In this document: one piece after another, positions 25,319-35,552 of the stretch
How positions within the stretch are numbered: the first letter of the stretch is position 1
Layout of the letters: every line of letters begins with the position of its first letter
NCBI RefSeq assembly: GCF_017349295.1
Contig: NZ_JAFMPK010000047.1
Span: 849,197 to 906,160 of the forward strand
Source: Myceligenerans salitolerans
GTDB lineage: Bacteria; Actinomycetota; Actinomycetes; Actinomycetales; Cellulomonadaceae
Reading direction: 5' to 3'
Length of the DNA: 56,964 nucleotides
Program-made: the position numbers and the translations under genes
The notes under the pieces: generated by a model
Told to the model about the DNA's origin: nothing
Databases searched by the model: none
What the model saw: the letters and a program-made list of their open reading frames with translations, nothing else

Positions 25319-26835
25319 CGGTCGTCCAGGACGTTGTTCTCGCTGTAGAGGCCGCTGTAGTCGGCGTCCTTCCACCAGTCGAACGAGCTGCGCAGGTCGT
25401 TGGGGCTGAAGTTCGTCGGGGTGACCGCCATGCCCCAGAGCGACGTGATCCAGCCGAAGCTGAAGGCCCAGGGGCCGAGCTTCGCGTAGAGGGGGATCGT
25501 GGCGGGCGCGCCGCCGAGGAGGTTGACGATGTTCAGGTCGATCTTCTTCAGGTCGCTGATGTCGTTGACGCCGAGCACCCGGTCGCCCCGCCAGTTGCCC
25601 CGGACGAAGACGTCCCCGAAGCGCGACTTCTCGACGTTCCAGAAATTCTTGGTGTAGAACTGCCAGAACGGCGGCTTGACCGTCGTGCTGCCGATGAAGT
25701 CGTCCCACCGGTTGAGGTTCTGCGTGATCGTGGTGAACTGCCGGTCGAGGGAGCCGAGCAGCGACCGCTCCGCGGGCGAGAGGGGGTTCACCCGCCACGC
25801 GGGCATCGGCCTGCTGAAGTTGATCCTGGGGTAGGCGCCCGGCCGGCTGAAGTTGGGAGGCAGACGGGTGCGCAGGGTGTCCCGCAGCCGGGAGACGGCG
25901 GCCAGCCTGTCGACGGTCGCGTCCCGCCAGCCGCCTCCGCGGCTCGCCACCTTGATGCTCTGCAGCCCCTTGAGTGCCTTGGTGGCCACCGCACCGACGC
26001 CGATGAACATGATCCCCACGACGCCGATGATGACGCTCAGCCAGCTGCCCTCACCCCAGGCCGCCAGGATGGTGCTCGCGATCGTCGACAGCACGGTGAC
26101 CACCACTCCCAGCAAGGTCACGATGCCCAGGCCGGGGATGAGGATCGCCAGCACCGCCAGTGCCATCCCGATGTAGCCGAGGATCTCGACGATCTTCTTC
26201 AGCACCTTGGCGATCTTGTGCCGGAGGGCCTCCTGCCAGGAGTGGTGCAGGCCGTCGACGTCCCAGTTCTCCTTGATCTTGGCGGCGGCGGCGTCCGCCG
26301 CGACCTGCAGGGCCTCCAGTGCCCTGCTCGCCTTGGCCTTCGCCGCCGCGATGCCCTCCTCGGCCTTGCCGATCGCCGCCGCGCGCTGCGAGGACGCCTG
26401 GCGGTCCTGGTCCGTGAGGGGAGGATCGTCCTCCGAGCGGTCCGCGTTCACAGGATCCGCCATGTCCTCGGCGATGCCGAGCTGACGGTTGGCCTCCTCC
26501 GCCTCACGGAGTGCCTCGCCCGTCCGGGTCCGGGCCTCCCGCAGCTCCGGCTGGTAGCCGACCAGCGCGTCCTTCACATCGCTGTACCGGTCGGCCACCT
26601 TCGACAGCGCCTCGTTGCTCTCCCGCGCACGCTTGCGCATCGCGTCGGCCGCCTGCCCCTTGAGAAGCCGGACGTCGCCGTCACCGATCCGTTTCAGCAA
26701 GGCAGCCTGGTCGGCCATCGCCTCGGCGATGTTCTTGTAATGACTGATGATCCCGTCGAGCCCTTCGGCCGGCGCGGGGACGGGATCGGAGTCATGGCCG
26801 AGCAGGTTCCATGCGCCTTCACGGGCGCCGCTCAT
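25315..26835 (-). CDS. Large helical membrane protein, candidate type VII substrate
   Basis: A 506-aa protein. Residues 1-200 are nearly all helical with heptad-like patterning (AMADQAALLKRIGDGDVRLL, ADAMRKRARESNEALSKVADR) and end in an Ala/Lys-rich coiled coil, reminiscent of LXG/WXG-type leader domains. About 212-285 holds three hydrophobic helices (IGMALAVLAILIPGLGIVTL onward). The remaining 220 residues form a Trp- and aromatic-rich C-terminal region (NRWDDFIGS, FYTKNFWNVEKSRFG, SFDWWKDADYSG) that I do not recognise. The ATG has AGGAGA seven bases upstream and lies nine bases after the Esx-like gene. It could be a secreted effector that inserts in membranes or a fixed machine part. No immunity gene is evident. 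Confidence 0.75.
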   Translation of the reverse strand: MSGAREGAWNLLGHDSDPVPAPAEGLDGIISHYKNIAEAMADQAALLKRIGDGDVRLLKGQAADAMRKRARESNEALSKVADRYSDVKDALVGYQPELREARTRTGEALREAEEANRQLGIAEDMADPVNADRSEDDPPLTDQDRQASSQRAAAIGKAEEGIAAAKAKASRALEALQVAADAAAAKIKENWDVDGLHHSWQEALRHKIAKVLKKIVEILGYIGMALAVLAILIPGLGIVTLLGVVVTVLSTIASTILAAWGEGSWLSVIIGVVGIMFIGVGAVATKALKGLQSIKVASRGGGWRDATVDRLAAVSRLRDTLRTRLPPNFSRPGAYPRINFSRPMPAWRVNPLSPAERSLLGSLDRQFTTITQNLNRWDDFIGSTTVKPPFWQFYTKNFWNVEKSRFGDVFVRGNWRGDRVLGVNDISDLKKIDLNIVNLLGGAPATIPLYAKLGPWAFSFGWITSLWGMAVTPTNFSPNDLRSSFDWWKDADYSGLYSENNVLDDR

Positions 26836-26844
26836 CCGGTTCTC

Positions 26845-27132
26845 CTATTTCGGCTGTTCGTCGAACGAGGAGGCCAGCGCGTCCTCGGTCTCGGCCCAGG
26901 CGTCCTTCGCCTGGTCCATCTTCTTGGTGAGGTCGTCGAGCTGGACCTGGAGCTTCTCGCGCTTGACCCACCAGTTGTCGATGAACGCGTTCATCGCACC
27001 CCTGACGGTGTCGTGGCCCCAGATGTCGCCGCCTTCCCACATCGCGGACATGTTCTTGAACTCGTCGTTGATGTTCTTCAGGTCGGTGGCGGCGTCCTCC
27101 AGGACCTCCTTCGTGACGATGACATCGGCCAC
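26845..27132 (-). CDS. WXG100-like (Esx) small protein
   Basis: A 95-aa all-helical protein of ESAT-6/WXG100 size. A first helix (EVLEDAATDLKNINDEFKNM) is followed by a loop with DIWGHDTV, then a second long helix (MNAFIDNWWVKREKLQVQLD). It lacks a signal peptide, as expected for proteins sent out by type VII systems. It probably pairs with the 98-aa product encoded just upstream (27137-27433), four bases away. The start is GTG. The C-terminal half has no clear YxxxD/E export signal. Confidence 0.82.
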   Translation of the reverse strand: MADVIVTKEVLEDAATDLKNINDEFKNMSAMWEGGDIWGHDTVRGAMNAFIDNWWVKREKLQVQLDDLTKKMDQAKDAWAETEDALASSFDEQPK

Positions 27133-27136
27133 GGCG

Positions 27137-27433
27137 TCACTTGTTCAGCGCGTTGGCCAGCTCTTCGTCCGTCTTGCGCAGCGCCTCCGCGGCCTGCTTC
27201 AGGTACTCGCCGATTCCGTCGAGCCCCTCCATCACCTGCTTGCCGCCCTTGTCCAGCTCCTGATAGGACTCGTCGAACCGCTTGGACGACTTGTCGGTCA
27301 CATAGCCGTCCTGGACGAGGTTCTGCACCAGGTTGCGCAGCTGGTCGAGCTTGCTCTGCATGTCCGCCGCCTCCTGCTGCATGCGTGCGGCGGCGTCCTC
27401 CATCTCCTGGAAGGTCACGTTGATGTTCGGCAT
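27137..27433 (-). CDS. WXG100/ESAT-6-like small protein without the WXG turn
   Basis: A 98-aa helical hairpin protein, first gene of the secretion operon. The first helix (FQEMEDAAARMQQEAADMQ) and second helix (SKRFDESYQELDKGGKQVMEGL) fit the WXG100 superfamily, but the turn reads QDGYVTDKSS and lacks WxG, as in the branch sometimes annotated as pore-forming ESAT-6. It is presumed to dimerise with the 26845-27132 product and to be exported by EccC. The ATG at 27433 has AGAGGA nine bases upstream; the longer open frame has no support. The 291-bp gap upstream should hold the operon promoter, but I see no convincing -35/-10 pair. Confidence 0.85.
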   Translation of the reverse strand: MPNINVTFQEMEDAAARMQQEAADMQSKLDQLRNLVQNLVQDGYVTDKSSKRFDESYQELDKGGKQVMEGLDGIGEYLKQAAEALRKTDEELANALNK

Positions 27434-27724
27434 TGAGGTGGTCCTCTCGGCGTGGCTCGGGCCTGGAACGGTGGAACCCGGCCATCGTCGTGAACCAGTC
27501 GAAACGGACGCGCAACGACAGACGAACGAGGTCTGAACGTTGGCACACGAAGGCACGACAAAACCGCAGGTCACAGTGGGGTTCCTGGCGGCAGGCCGAC
27601 GGATGCGGCGGCACCTTCGCTCAGCAACCGGCGCGGCGCCATCAGCTAGCCCGGCGTCATCGCCTGGCGCGGCTCTGCCGGGACCGGACACGCGGTGTCG
27701 CCCGCCGTGCCCGGGAGACCGCCA

Positions 27725-28348
27725 TCAGTGCGGCTGCGGCAGGGTCCCCGGCGCCGCCAGGACGCGCTCGGCACGTTCCACCAGGGCCACCGCGCCCGCC
27801 GCCAGCGGGACGAGTACCAGGTTGCCGAGCAGCATCGTGCGGAAGAACGGCAGACCGGCCACGTAGGAGGCAAGGAGTCCGTCCAGGCCCGGAGCGTAGA
27901 ACGTGCCCCGGCTCTGCAGCCACACGCCGAAGTTGGTCCAGAGGAAGAACCAGACCGATCCCCCGATGCCGAGCCCGAACGCCGCACCGAGCCGCCGCCA
28001 CCCGGTGGTTCGACGTACGAGGAGCGCACCCACGCCGATCACGGCCCACGCCGTCCAGGTGAACACCAGGATCGACGTGTTGCCCAGCAGCGCGTCGCTC
28101 ACCGCGGCCGCCGCGAAGGGGACCAGCACCGCGGCCCGGTGCCGCAGGATCACGGCGACGAAGAACGTCGCCGCCGTGATCAGTTCCAGATTGGGCGGAG
28201 CGCCCAGGTCGCCGCGCACCACGCGCCACACCACCGCCGACACCACCACCGCCACCGCGAGCGCCGGACGCCACCAGCGGCGCGCGAGGTCGGCGAGCGT
28301 CAGGTCCCGCACGGGTGACCGGTGGCCGCCGGACCGGGCGCCCCGCAT
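27725..28348 (-). CDS. DUF6580-like integral membrane protein, possible ECF-type substrate-binding component
   Basis: A 207-aa membrane protein with about six hydrophobic segments. The PPNLELITAATFFVAVILR opening, AAAVSDALLG and the later WFFLWTNFGVW resemble DUF6580, a family with an ECF S-component-like look. It overlaps the stop of the upstream DUF4430 lipoprotein gene by one base (TGATG), so the two are coupled. The pairing suggests capture of a ligand outside by the lipoprotein and passage through this protein. Vitamin B12-like compounds are a candidate, by inference from the transcobalamin-like DUF4430 fold. No ECF ATPase is nearby. Confidence 0.65.
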   Translation of the reverse strand: MRGARSGGHRSPVRDLTLADLARRWWRPALAVAVVVSAVVWRVVRGDLGAPPNLELITAATFFVAVILRHRAAVLVPFAAAAVSDALLGNTSILVFTWTAWAVIGVGALLVRRTTGWRRLGAAFGLGIGGSVWFFLWTNFGVWLQSRGTFYAPGLDGLLASYVAGLPFFRTMLLGNLVLVPLAAGAVALVERAERVLAAPGTLPQPH

Positions 28349-28749
28349 CAGAACGTCTCCAGCTTCCAGGTGATCTCCTGACCGTCCTCGGTCTCGAGGG
28401 CACTGGCACCCTCGGTCGCCTGCTCACCGTCCACGTAGAGCGCCCAGAACTCGTTCGCGCTCTCGTCGGCCGTGTACCCGCAGATGCCGGTGACGAACGC
28501 CGTCTCGCCGTCGCCGGTGGCCTCCGCCGACGGGTCGTTCTCCAGCAGCAGGTCGAGCGCGGTCTCGCCGTCCTCACCCGCGTAGGAGAAGTCCTCCTTC
28601 TCGACGCAGGCGGGGGCGAGGCCTCCCGGCGCCGACGCCGCGTCGGTGGGCTCGCCGGTGGAGTCGCCACCGGAGCCGCACGCCGCGAGGAGCGCGACGG
28701 CAGCCGCGGCAGCGAACATCTTGAGGGACGGGATCGTGGTGCGTTGCAT
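28348..28749 (-). CDS. DUF4430 (transcobalamin-like) lipoprotein
   Basis: A 133-aa lipoprotein. The signal peptide ends VALLAAC with lipid-anchored Cys24, followed by a Gly/Ser/Thr linker. The core has CGYTADESANEFWALYVDGE and ends GASALETEDGQEITWKLETF, matching the DUF4430 pattern (a tryptophan/tyrosine strand, 'DG' turn, then a final W-x-hydrophobic strand) shared with the C-terminal domain of transcobalamin-like proteins. Two cysteines in the mature part may pair. The ATG at 28749 has GAGG eight bases upstream. It is coupled to a DUF6580-like membrane gene and follows parE by 93 bp on the same strand. Confidence 0.75.
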   Translation of the reverse strand: MQRTTIPSLKMFAAAAAVALLAACGSGGDSTGEPTDAASAPGGLAPACVEKEDFSYAGEDGETALDLLLENDPSAEATGDGETAFVTGICGYTADESANEFWALYVDGEQATEGASALETEDGQEITWKLETF

Positions 28750-28842
28750 GGTCACGGCCTCATCGTAAGAACGCGCGCGGGGGACGCGCACGCCCGTCTC
28801 GTGGACCGGAGGCGCACCTGCCGGCTGGTCGGCGGCGACGTG

Positions 28843-31011
<2,169 letters not shown>

Positions 31012-31279
31012 GATGTGCTCGCCACGCAGGACGAACGCGGGTAGACACATAGCGGACGACGGCGCGACGAGGCGTCAGGGGTACGTTGGGGGCGCGTTGC
31101 CGGCGCCGTCCGGGACGCGGCCGCGCACGAGAGACGTGTGTGACGACGATTCATCCCTGAGCGCAATCCGGCCTCGCGGCTACGGAAACTGTGAGGCACA
31201 CCGCTATGCTCACGGCGAAAGCGGGGCCCTGAGGGGATGGGACCCCATGGACCGATGGTTGGATAGGGGCGTGACAACC

Positions 31280-31477
31280 ATGACGACCGAACAGCTCACC
31301 GCCGCCGACCGTTGCGACCGCTGCGGGGCCCAGGCCTACGTGCGAGTCGTCCTGCCCACGGGCGAACTGCTCTTCTGCGGCCACCACGCCCGTGCACACC
31401 AGCCCGCCTACGCGGGAGTGGCCACCCACGTCCAGGACGAGACCGACCGACTGCTCGCCGAGCACGGCCAGAACTGA
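31280..31477 (+). CDS. DUF7455 family small zinc-ribbon-like protein
   Basis: A 65-aa protein with CDRCG near residue 12 and FCGHH near residue 34, a four-ligand set that could bind one zinc. The family is common in actinobacteria beside sigA; its role is unknown. The ATG lies ten bases after AGGGG; an in-frame GTG nine bases earlier is too close to that site. A TATGCT hexamer at 31205-31210 may be its -10. It diverges from parE and converges on sigA. Confidence 0.85.
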   Translation: MTTEQLTAADRCDRCGAQAYVRVVLPTGELLFCGHHARAHQPAYAGVATHVQDETDRLLAEHGQN

Positions 31478-31506
31478 CTGAGACCCCACAACTTCAGACC
31501 CACGCG

Positions 31507-31537
31507 AACGGCCGGCCCCCGAAGGGAGCCGGCCGTT
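31507..31537. terminator. Hairpin between DUF7455 and sigA
   Basis: AACGGCCGGC and GCCGGCCGTT form a perfect 10-bp stem followed by CTGCTGTTCTC on the plus strand. It lies between converging genes and probably stops transcription from both sides. Confidence 0.75.
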
Positions 31538-31669
31538 CTGCTGTTCTCGTGTGCTGCCGTCCTTGCCGTGCCGTCGTCGAGCACTCGCCGTCGTCCGAGC
31601 GCTGCCGTCGTGGAGTGCTGCGGCCCTCGGACGCCCCGGGCGTCCCCGCCCGGGGCCGAACAGGCCGGG

Positions 31670-33391
31670 TCAGTCCAGGTAGTCGCGCAGCACCTGCGAG
31701 CGCGACGGGTGGCGCAGCTTCGACATCGTCTTGGACTCGATCTGACGGATGCGCTCGCGCGTGACGCCGTAGACCTTGCCGATCTCGTCGAGCGTCTTGG
31801 GCTGACCGTCCTGCAGACCGAACCGCATGGACACGACACCGGCCTCACGCTCGCTGAGCGTGTCCAGCACCTGGTGCAGCTGCTCCTGCAGGAGCGTGAA
31901 CGACACGGCGTCCGCCGGCACCACGGCCTCGGAGTCCTCGATGAGGTCACCGAACTCGCTGTCGCCGTCCTCGCCGAGCGGGGTCGCCAGGGAGATGGGC
32001 TCGCGGCCGTACTTCTGGACCTCGACGACCTTCTCCGGGGTCATGTCGAGTTCCTTGGCCAGCTCCTCCGGGGTGGGCTCACGCCCGAGGTCCTGGAGCA
32101 TCTGGCGCTGCACGCGGGCGAGCTTGTTGATGACCTCGACCATGTGCACCGGGATACGGATGGTGCGGGCCTGGTCGGCCATGGCGCGGGTGATCGCCTG
32201 CCGGATCCACCAGGTGGCGTACGTCGAGAACTTGTAGCCCTTGGTGTAGTCGAACTTCTCGACCGCGCGGATCAGACCGAGGTTGCCCTCCTGGATGAGG
32301 TCCAGGAACAGCATGCCGCGACCGGTGTAGCGCTTGGCGAGCGAGACCACGAGGCGCAGGTTCGCCTCGAGCAGGTGGTTCTTCGCACGCTTGCCGTCGT
32401 GCGCGATCCACTTCAGATCGCGCTCCATCCGGCGCTGGTCCTTGTCGTTCCGGTCGAACTCCGTGCTGGCGAGGCGCTCCTCGGCGAACAGGCCGGCCTC
32501 GATGCGCTTGGCGAGCTCGACCTCCTGCTCCGCGTTCAGCAGCGCGACCTTACCGATCTGCTTCAGGTAGTCCTTGACCGGGTCCGCGGTGGCACCCGCG
32601 GTGACGACCTGCTGCGCGGGCTGGTCCTCGTCATCCGTGTCGGAGACCACGAAGCCGCCTCGCTCGTCGGCGGTGTCACCCTTGCGCTTCCTCGCGGACG
32701 GCGCAGGCTCCTCCTCCTCGAGCGGGGGGGTCGAGATGTCCGACAGGTCGTTCTCCACGAGCACCGGGGCGTCCTCCGCCCCCTTGCGGCGGCGTGGCGC
32801 CGTCTTGGCCGCCGTGCCCTTCGCGGCGGTCTTCTTCGCGGCGGTCTTCTTGCGCGTCGTCGGCTTCTCGGCCTCCGCCTCGTCCCCGTCCGTGACGGTC
32901 TCCGACACGGTGTCCTTGGTCGCGGCGGCGGGAACGGCCGACTTCGACACGGTGGTCTTGGTGGCGGTGGACCTGCGGGTGGTGGTCGACTTCGTCGTAC
33001 GGCGCGTGGACTTCTTCGCGCCGGATGTCTTCGTGCCCGACGCCGAGCCCTCGGCGTCGTCCTCCACGCTGGCCTTGGCCGCGACCGTGCCCGAGCGGCT
33101 CGCGGTGGCGGCGGCGACCGTCGCGGAGGCGGGCAGCCCGACATCGACCCCCGAGCCGGCGAGAGCCCGCAGCACGGCCTTGAGCCGCTTGGCGTCGGCC
33201 ACCTTCGCAGCCTCGCACGCCGTGCGGAAGTTCTCGGCGTCGACACGGCCGGCAGCCACGCCGGTGCTGAGGAGCTGCTTCAGAGCGGGATGCTCGAACT
33301 CGCGGGGCAGGTCGCGCACGGGGGCGCGATCGAGAGCTGTGTCCTGGGAGTTGACGGGAGTGGGCGCCACAAACCGACCTTTCGGGGTCAT
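31670..33391 (-). CDS. sigA: Primary RNA polymerase sigma factor (SigA/HrdB/RpoD)
   Basis: Housekeeping sigma-70 factor, 573 aa. The N-terminal 270 residues are low-complexity: an Ala/Thr/Lys-rich stretch with [16 protein letters not shown] runs, then an acidic part, as usual in actinobacterial primary sigmas. Region 1.2 ([20 protein letters not shown]), region 2 ([33 protein letters not shown]), region 3 and region 4 ([35 protein letters not shown]) are complete. The ATG at 33391 starts [15 protein letters not shown], the expected beginning. A TACAAT -10 lies about 70 bases upstream on the minus strand. Confidence 0.97.
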   Translation of the reverse strand: MTPKGRFVAPTPVNSQDTALDRAPVRDLPREFEHPALKQLLSTGVAAGRVDAENFRTACEAAKVADAKRLKAVLRALAGSGVDVGLPASATVAAATASRSGTVAAKASVEDDAEGSASGTKTSGAKKSTRRTTKSTTTRRSTATKTTVSKSAVPAAATKDTVSETVTDGDEAEAEKPTTRKKTAAKKTAAKGTAAKTAPRRRKGAEDAPVLVENDLSDISTPPLEEEEPAPSARKRKGDTADERGGFVVSDTDDEDQPAQQVVTAGATADPVKDYLKQIGKVALLNAEQEVELAKRIEAGLFAEERLASTEFDRNDKDQRRMERDLKWIAHDGKRAKNHLLEANLRLVVSLAKRYTGRGMLFLDLIQEGNLGLIRAVEKFDYTKGYKFSTYATWWIRQAITRAMADQARTIRIPVHMVEVINKLARVQRQMLQDLGREPTPEELAKELDMTPEKVVEVQKYGREPISLATPLGEDGDSEFGDLIEDSEAVVPADAVSFTLLQEQLHQVLDTLSEREAGVVSMRFGLQDGQPKTLDEIGKVYGVTRERIRQIESKTMSKLRHPSRSQVLRDYLD

Positions 33392-33708
33392 CGAGGATCC
33401 GGTGGTTCCGCTGCCGGGGCCTGCACTGGACCTCGTCGTGATCGGCAACGAACAAGGGATATTGTACCGTTGGCACCCTTGCACGCCTCAGCCGACGTGG
33501 CCAGCGCAGGAAAGTCGGGGCTCATCTCACAGCCTCACGCACGCGGAGCCCGCTTACGACGGGCTTTCTTCCCGGGTTCTCGCTCGTATTCTTCGGGATA
33601 GAGAGTCAACGAACCGCGCCGCCCAATGATTCCCGAGCAGGTGCCGCCCGGATTTTCGAGCAGGTGCTGTCCGGCTCCGGTCTCGCCGCCGGGCAGCTGC
33701 CACCATCG
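33392..33708. other. 317-bp gap upstream of sigA
   Basis: It holds the likely sigA promoter (33461-33466) and, on the plus strand, an AGCCCG-CTTACGA-CGGGCT hairpin followed by TTTCTT (33547-33570) that has no upstream plus-strand gene to end. A 50-codon minus-strand frame at 33554-33706 is open after the universal stress gene but its Arg-rich composition is not convincing. Confidence 0.5.
33461..33466 (-). promoter_or_regulatory. -10 element for sigA
   Basis: On the minus strand the sequence reads GGTACAATATCC, a near-perfect -10 (TACAAT). No good -35 is present at the usual distance. Transcription would start some 60-65 bases before the ATG. Confidence 0.45.
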
Positions 33709-34065
33709 TCAGACCTTGACCGCCAGCACCGGGCACGGCGCCTCGATGAGGATGCGCTGCGCTCCGGAACCCAGGATCAGCTTTCCGACGGGGCTGCGGC
33801 GGCGCAGTCCGATCACCAGGAGTTCGGCGCCCGTCTCCAGCGCTATCCGCACCAGGTCGTCGGCGAGATCGCCGGTACCCGGGTCCAGGCGGACCTCCAC
33901 ACCAGCCGTGTGAAGCCGCTCGGTCAGCTCGCCGACGTCCCTGCCGGGCTCGCCGGGGCCGGCCACCACGACGAGCGGTGCCTTGCGCCGTTCGGCCTCG
34001 GTCACGGCGGCGTCGAACGCCGCATGGCCCTCCGGAGTGCCCAGGTTGCCCACGACGATCGTCAT
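33709..34065 (-). CDS. Universal stress protein family protein
   Basis: A 118-aa single UspA domain. It opens MTIVVGNLGTPEGHAAFDAA and ends with the nucleotide-binding signature GLRRRSPVGKLILGSGAQRI, then PCPVLAVKV. The ATP-binding glycines are present, so it may bind ATP. It is shorter than the 140-160 aa usual for the family because the central helical part is brief. A GTG two codons upstream of the chosen ATG is an alternative start. It lies on the same strand as sigA but 317 bp away. Confidence 0.87.
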   Translation of the reverse strand: MTIVVGNLGTPEGHAAFDAAVTEAERRKAPLVVVAGPGEPGRDVGELTERLHTAGVEVRLDPGTGDLADDLVRIALETGAELLVIGLRRRSPVGKLILGSGAQRILIEAPCPVLAVKV

Positions 34066-34179
34066 GGTCACCGACGCTACCGGAAAACGGGCCTGGCAAC
34101 TCCGCAGGAACGCCTCCTGGACGCCGGCTCGGAGCGAGCACCCCGGCCCTTCACGGTGCGCCAGGGTGACAGGGCGCCG

Positions 34180-35421
34180 TCACGGCGTCGGCTCCAGTGC
34201 CTCGTCCCGCTCGCCCTCACGCATCAGCTCCGCCGTCTCCCTCCGGACCCAGCCGGGCGGCAGACCCGCGTCGAGGGCGGTCGAGACGAGTCCCGCCAGG
34301 GCATACTCCGCGTCGATGGCGAGCGCTGCGCCGATCCTCCCGGCCGCCATCGCGCCGTCACCGCCCCACCAGGCGATCAGACCCAGCAGGGTGAGCGGCG
34401 CGGGCCGACGGGCGCGCGGCACGTGTGCGACCACCGCCTCCAGGACCCGCACGGCCGCGCCCACCCGCTCGCCGTCGGGCCGGCTCGCGTTCTCCGGATC
34501 CACGACCCGGGCCATGGCGCGCGCGGCAGCCGCGTCCGTGTCCGCGTCCACCCGCCGTTGGGCGGTACGCAGCACCGCGTCCGCCTCTGCCGCCTCCGCC
34601 TCGTCGCACCCCTGCGCCGCCTCCTCGTCCGCGGTGACCCACAGCAGGAGCGCGTCGCGGATCCACCGGTCGCCCATCGCCGCGGCGAGCCGTCCGAGCA
34701 TCGCCGGTTCCAGCTCGACGGTCTCCCCCGCCTCCGCCGCACGCGTCCGCCGTACGGCCGATTCCCACTCCGCCAGGGACCGCTCGGCCCAGTCGGCGGT
34801 GGCGGCTCGCGCGTTCTCCCAGCGGGCAGCCGCCCGGCCGGCAGAGCGCCGCGCCTCGGGCGACGCACGTGCGATACGCAGCCGGTCGGCGCGGCTCGGC
34901 GCCACCGACCGCCCGGCGAGCACCATGGCGGCCGCGACCCGGCTGTGCGTGATGTCCTCCATCGGCCGGCCCTCGGCGGGGCAGCACAGCACGTCGGCAC
35001 AGTCGAGCGCGCGATAACCACCAGGTGTGACGACCCACGACTCCGTTCCCGGCAGGTTCGTCTCGATCCGTGCTGCCGTGGCCTCCACCGCCCGGCGCAG
35101 CCGGCTCCCCGTGGCGGCCGCGACAGGCAGGGCCGTGCCGGTGTACCCGACGACCACGACGCGATCGGCTCCGTCCCTCGTCGCGACTCTCGCCAGCGAT
35201 TCCGCCGCGGCCTCGGCCGCTGGACGTCCGTCGGCACGCCGCCCGCCGAAAGCCTGCAGACCGAGCCGGGCGACCAGCCCGACGACCTGACGTCCTCCAC
35301 GGACGCTGACCACGACGACGGACTCGGACGGCTGGTAGCCGAGACGGAACGGGATGAAGGCGATGAGGTCCTGCGGACCGCGCACCCGGACGGTGATGGC
35401 GTTCGTGTTCATGACCACCAT
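34180..35421 (-). CDS. DUF4192 domain-containing protein
   Basis: A 413-aa protein of the actinobacterial DUF4192 family, recognised from the opening ITVRVRGPQDLIAFIPFRLG, then YQPSESVVVVSVRGG and VVVVGYTGT. The rest is rich in Ala, Arg and Glu helices. There is no signal peptide or membrane helix. Function is unknown; the gene is commonly near sigA. Two ATG codons nine bases apart begin the frame and neither has a good ribosome-binding site. Confidence 0.85.
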   Translation of the reverse strand: MVVMNTNAITVRVRGPQDLIAFIPFRLGYQPSESVVVVSVRGGRQVVGLVARLGLQAFGGRRADGRPAAEAAAESLARVATRDGADRVVVVGYTGTALPVAAATGSRLRRAVEATAARIETNLPGTESWVVTPGGYRALDCADVLCCPAEGRPMEDITHSRVAAAMVLAGRSVAPSRADRLRIARASPEARRSAGRAAARWENARAATADWAERSLAEWESAVRRTRAAEAGETVELEPAMLGRLAAAMGDRWIRDALLLWVTADEEAAQGCDEAEAAEADAVLRTAQRRVDADTDAAAARAMARVVDPENASRPDGERVGAAVRVLEAVVAHVPRARRPAPLTLLGLIAWWGGDGAMAAGRIGAALAIDAEYALAGLVSTALDAGLPPGWVRRETAELMREGERDEALEPTP

Positions 35422-35540
35422 CAGACGCGCCCGGCCGCCGTCCCGCCGGGTCCTCGGACGCTCCCTGTCGACAAGCCGGCGGCTCCCCCGGATCCGGTCG
35501 GCGTCGGGTGGTGTGTTCCCGCTGAGGGGGTCCGAACGGC

Positions 35541-35546
35541 TACCGT
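35541..35546 (+). promoter_or_regulatory. -10 element for a leaderless lipoprotein transcript
   Basis: TACCGT ends seven bases before the GTG at 35553, the spacing expected when transcription starts on the first base of the start codon. No Shine-Dalgarno is present. Confidence 0.45.
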
Positions 35547-35552
35547 GTCCGG

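Noticed and set aside
33547-33570. Rho-independent-type hairpin with TTTCTT on the plus strand
   Set aside because: No plus-strand gene lies upstream to be terminated, and the stem is only six base pairs, so I do not list it as a terminator.
33554-33706. 50-codon minus-strand frame after the universal stress gene
   Set aside because: Arg/Ser-rich composition, no ribosome-binding site and no recognisable family.
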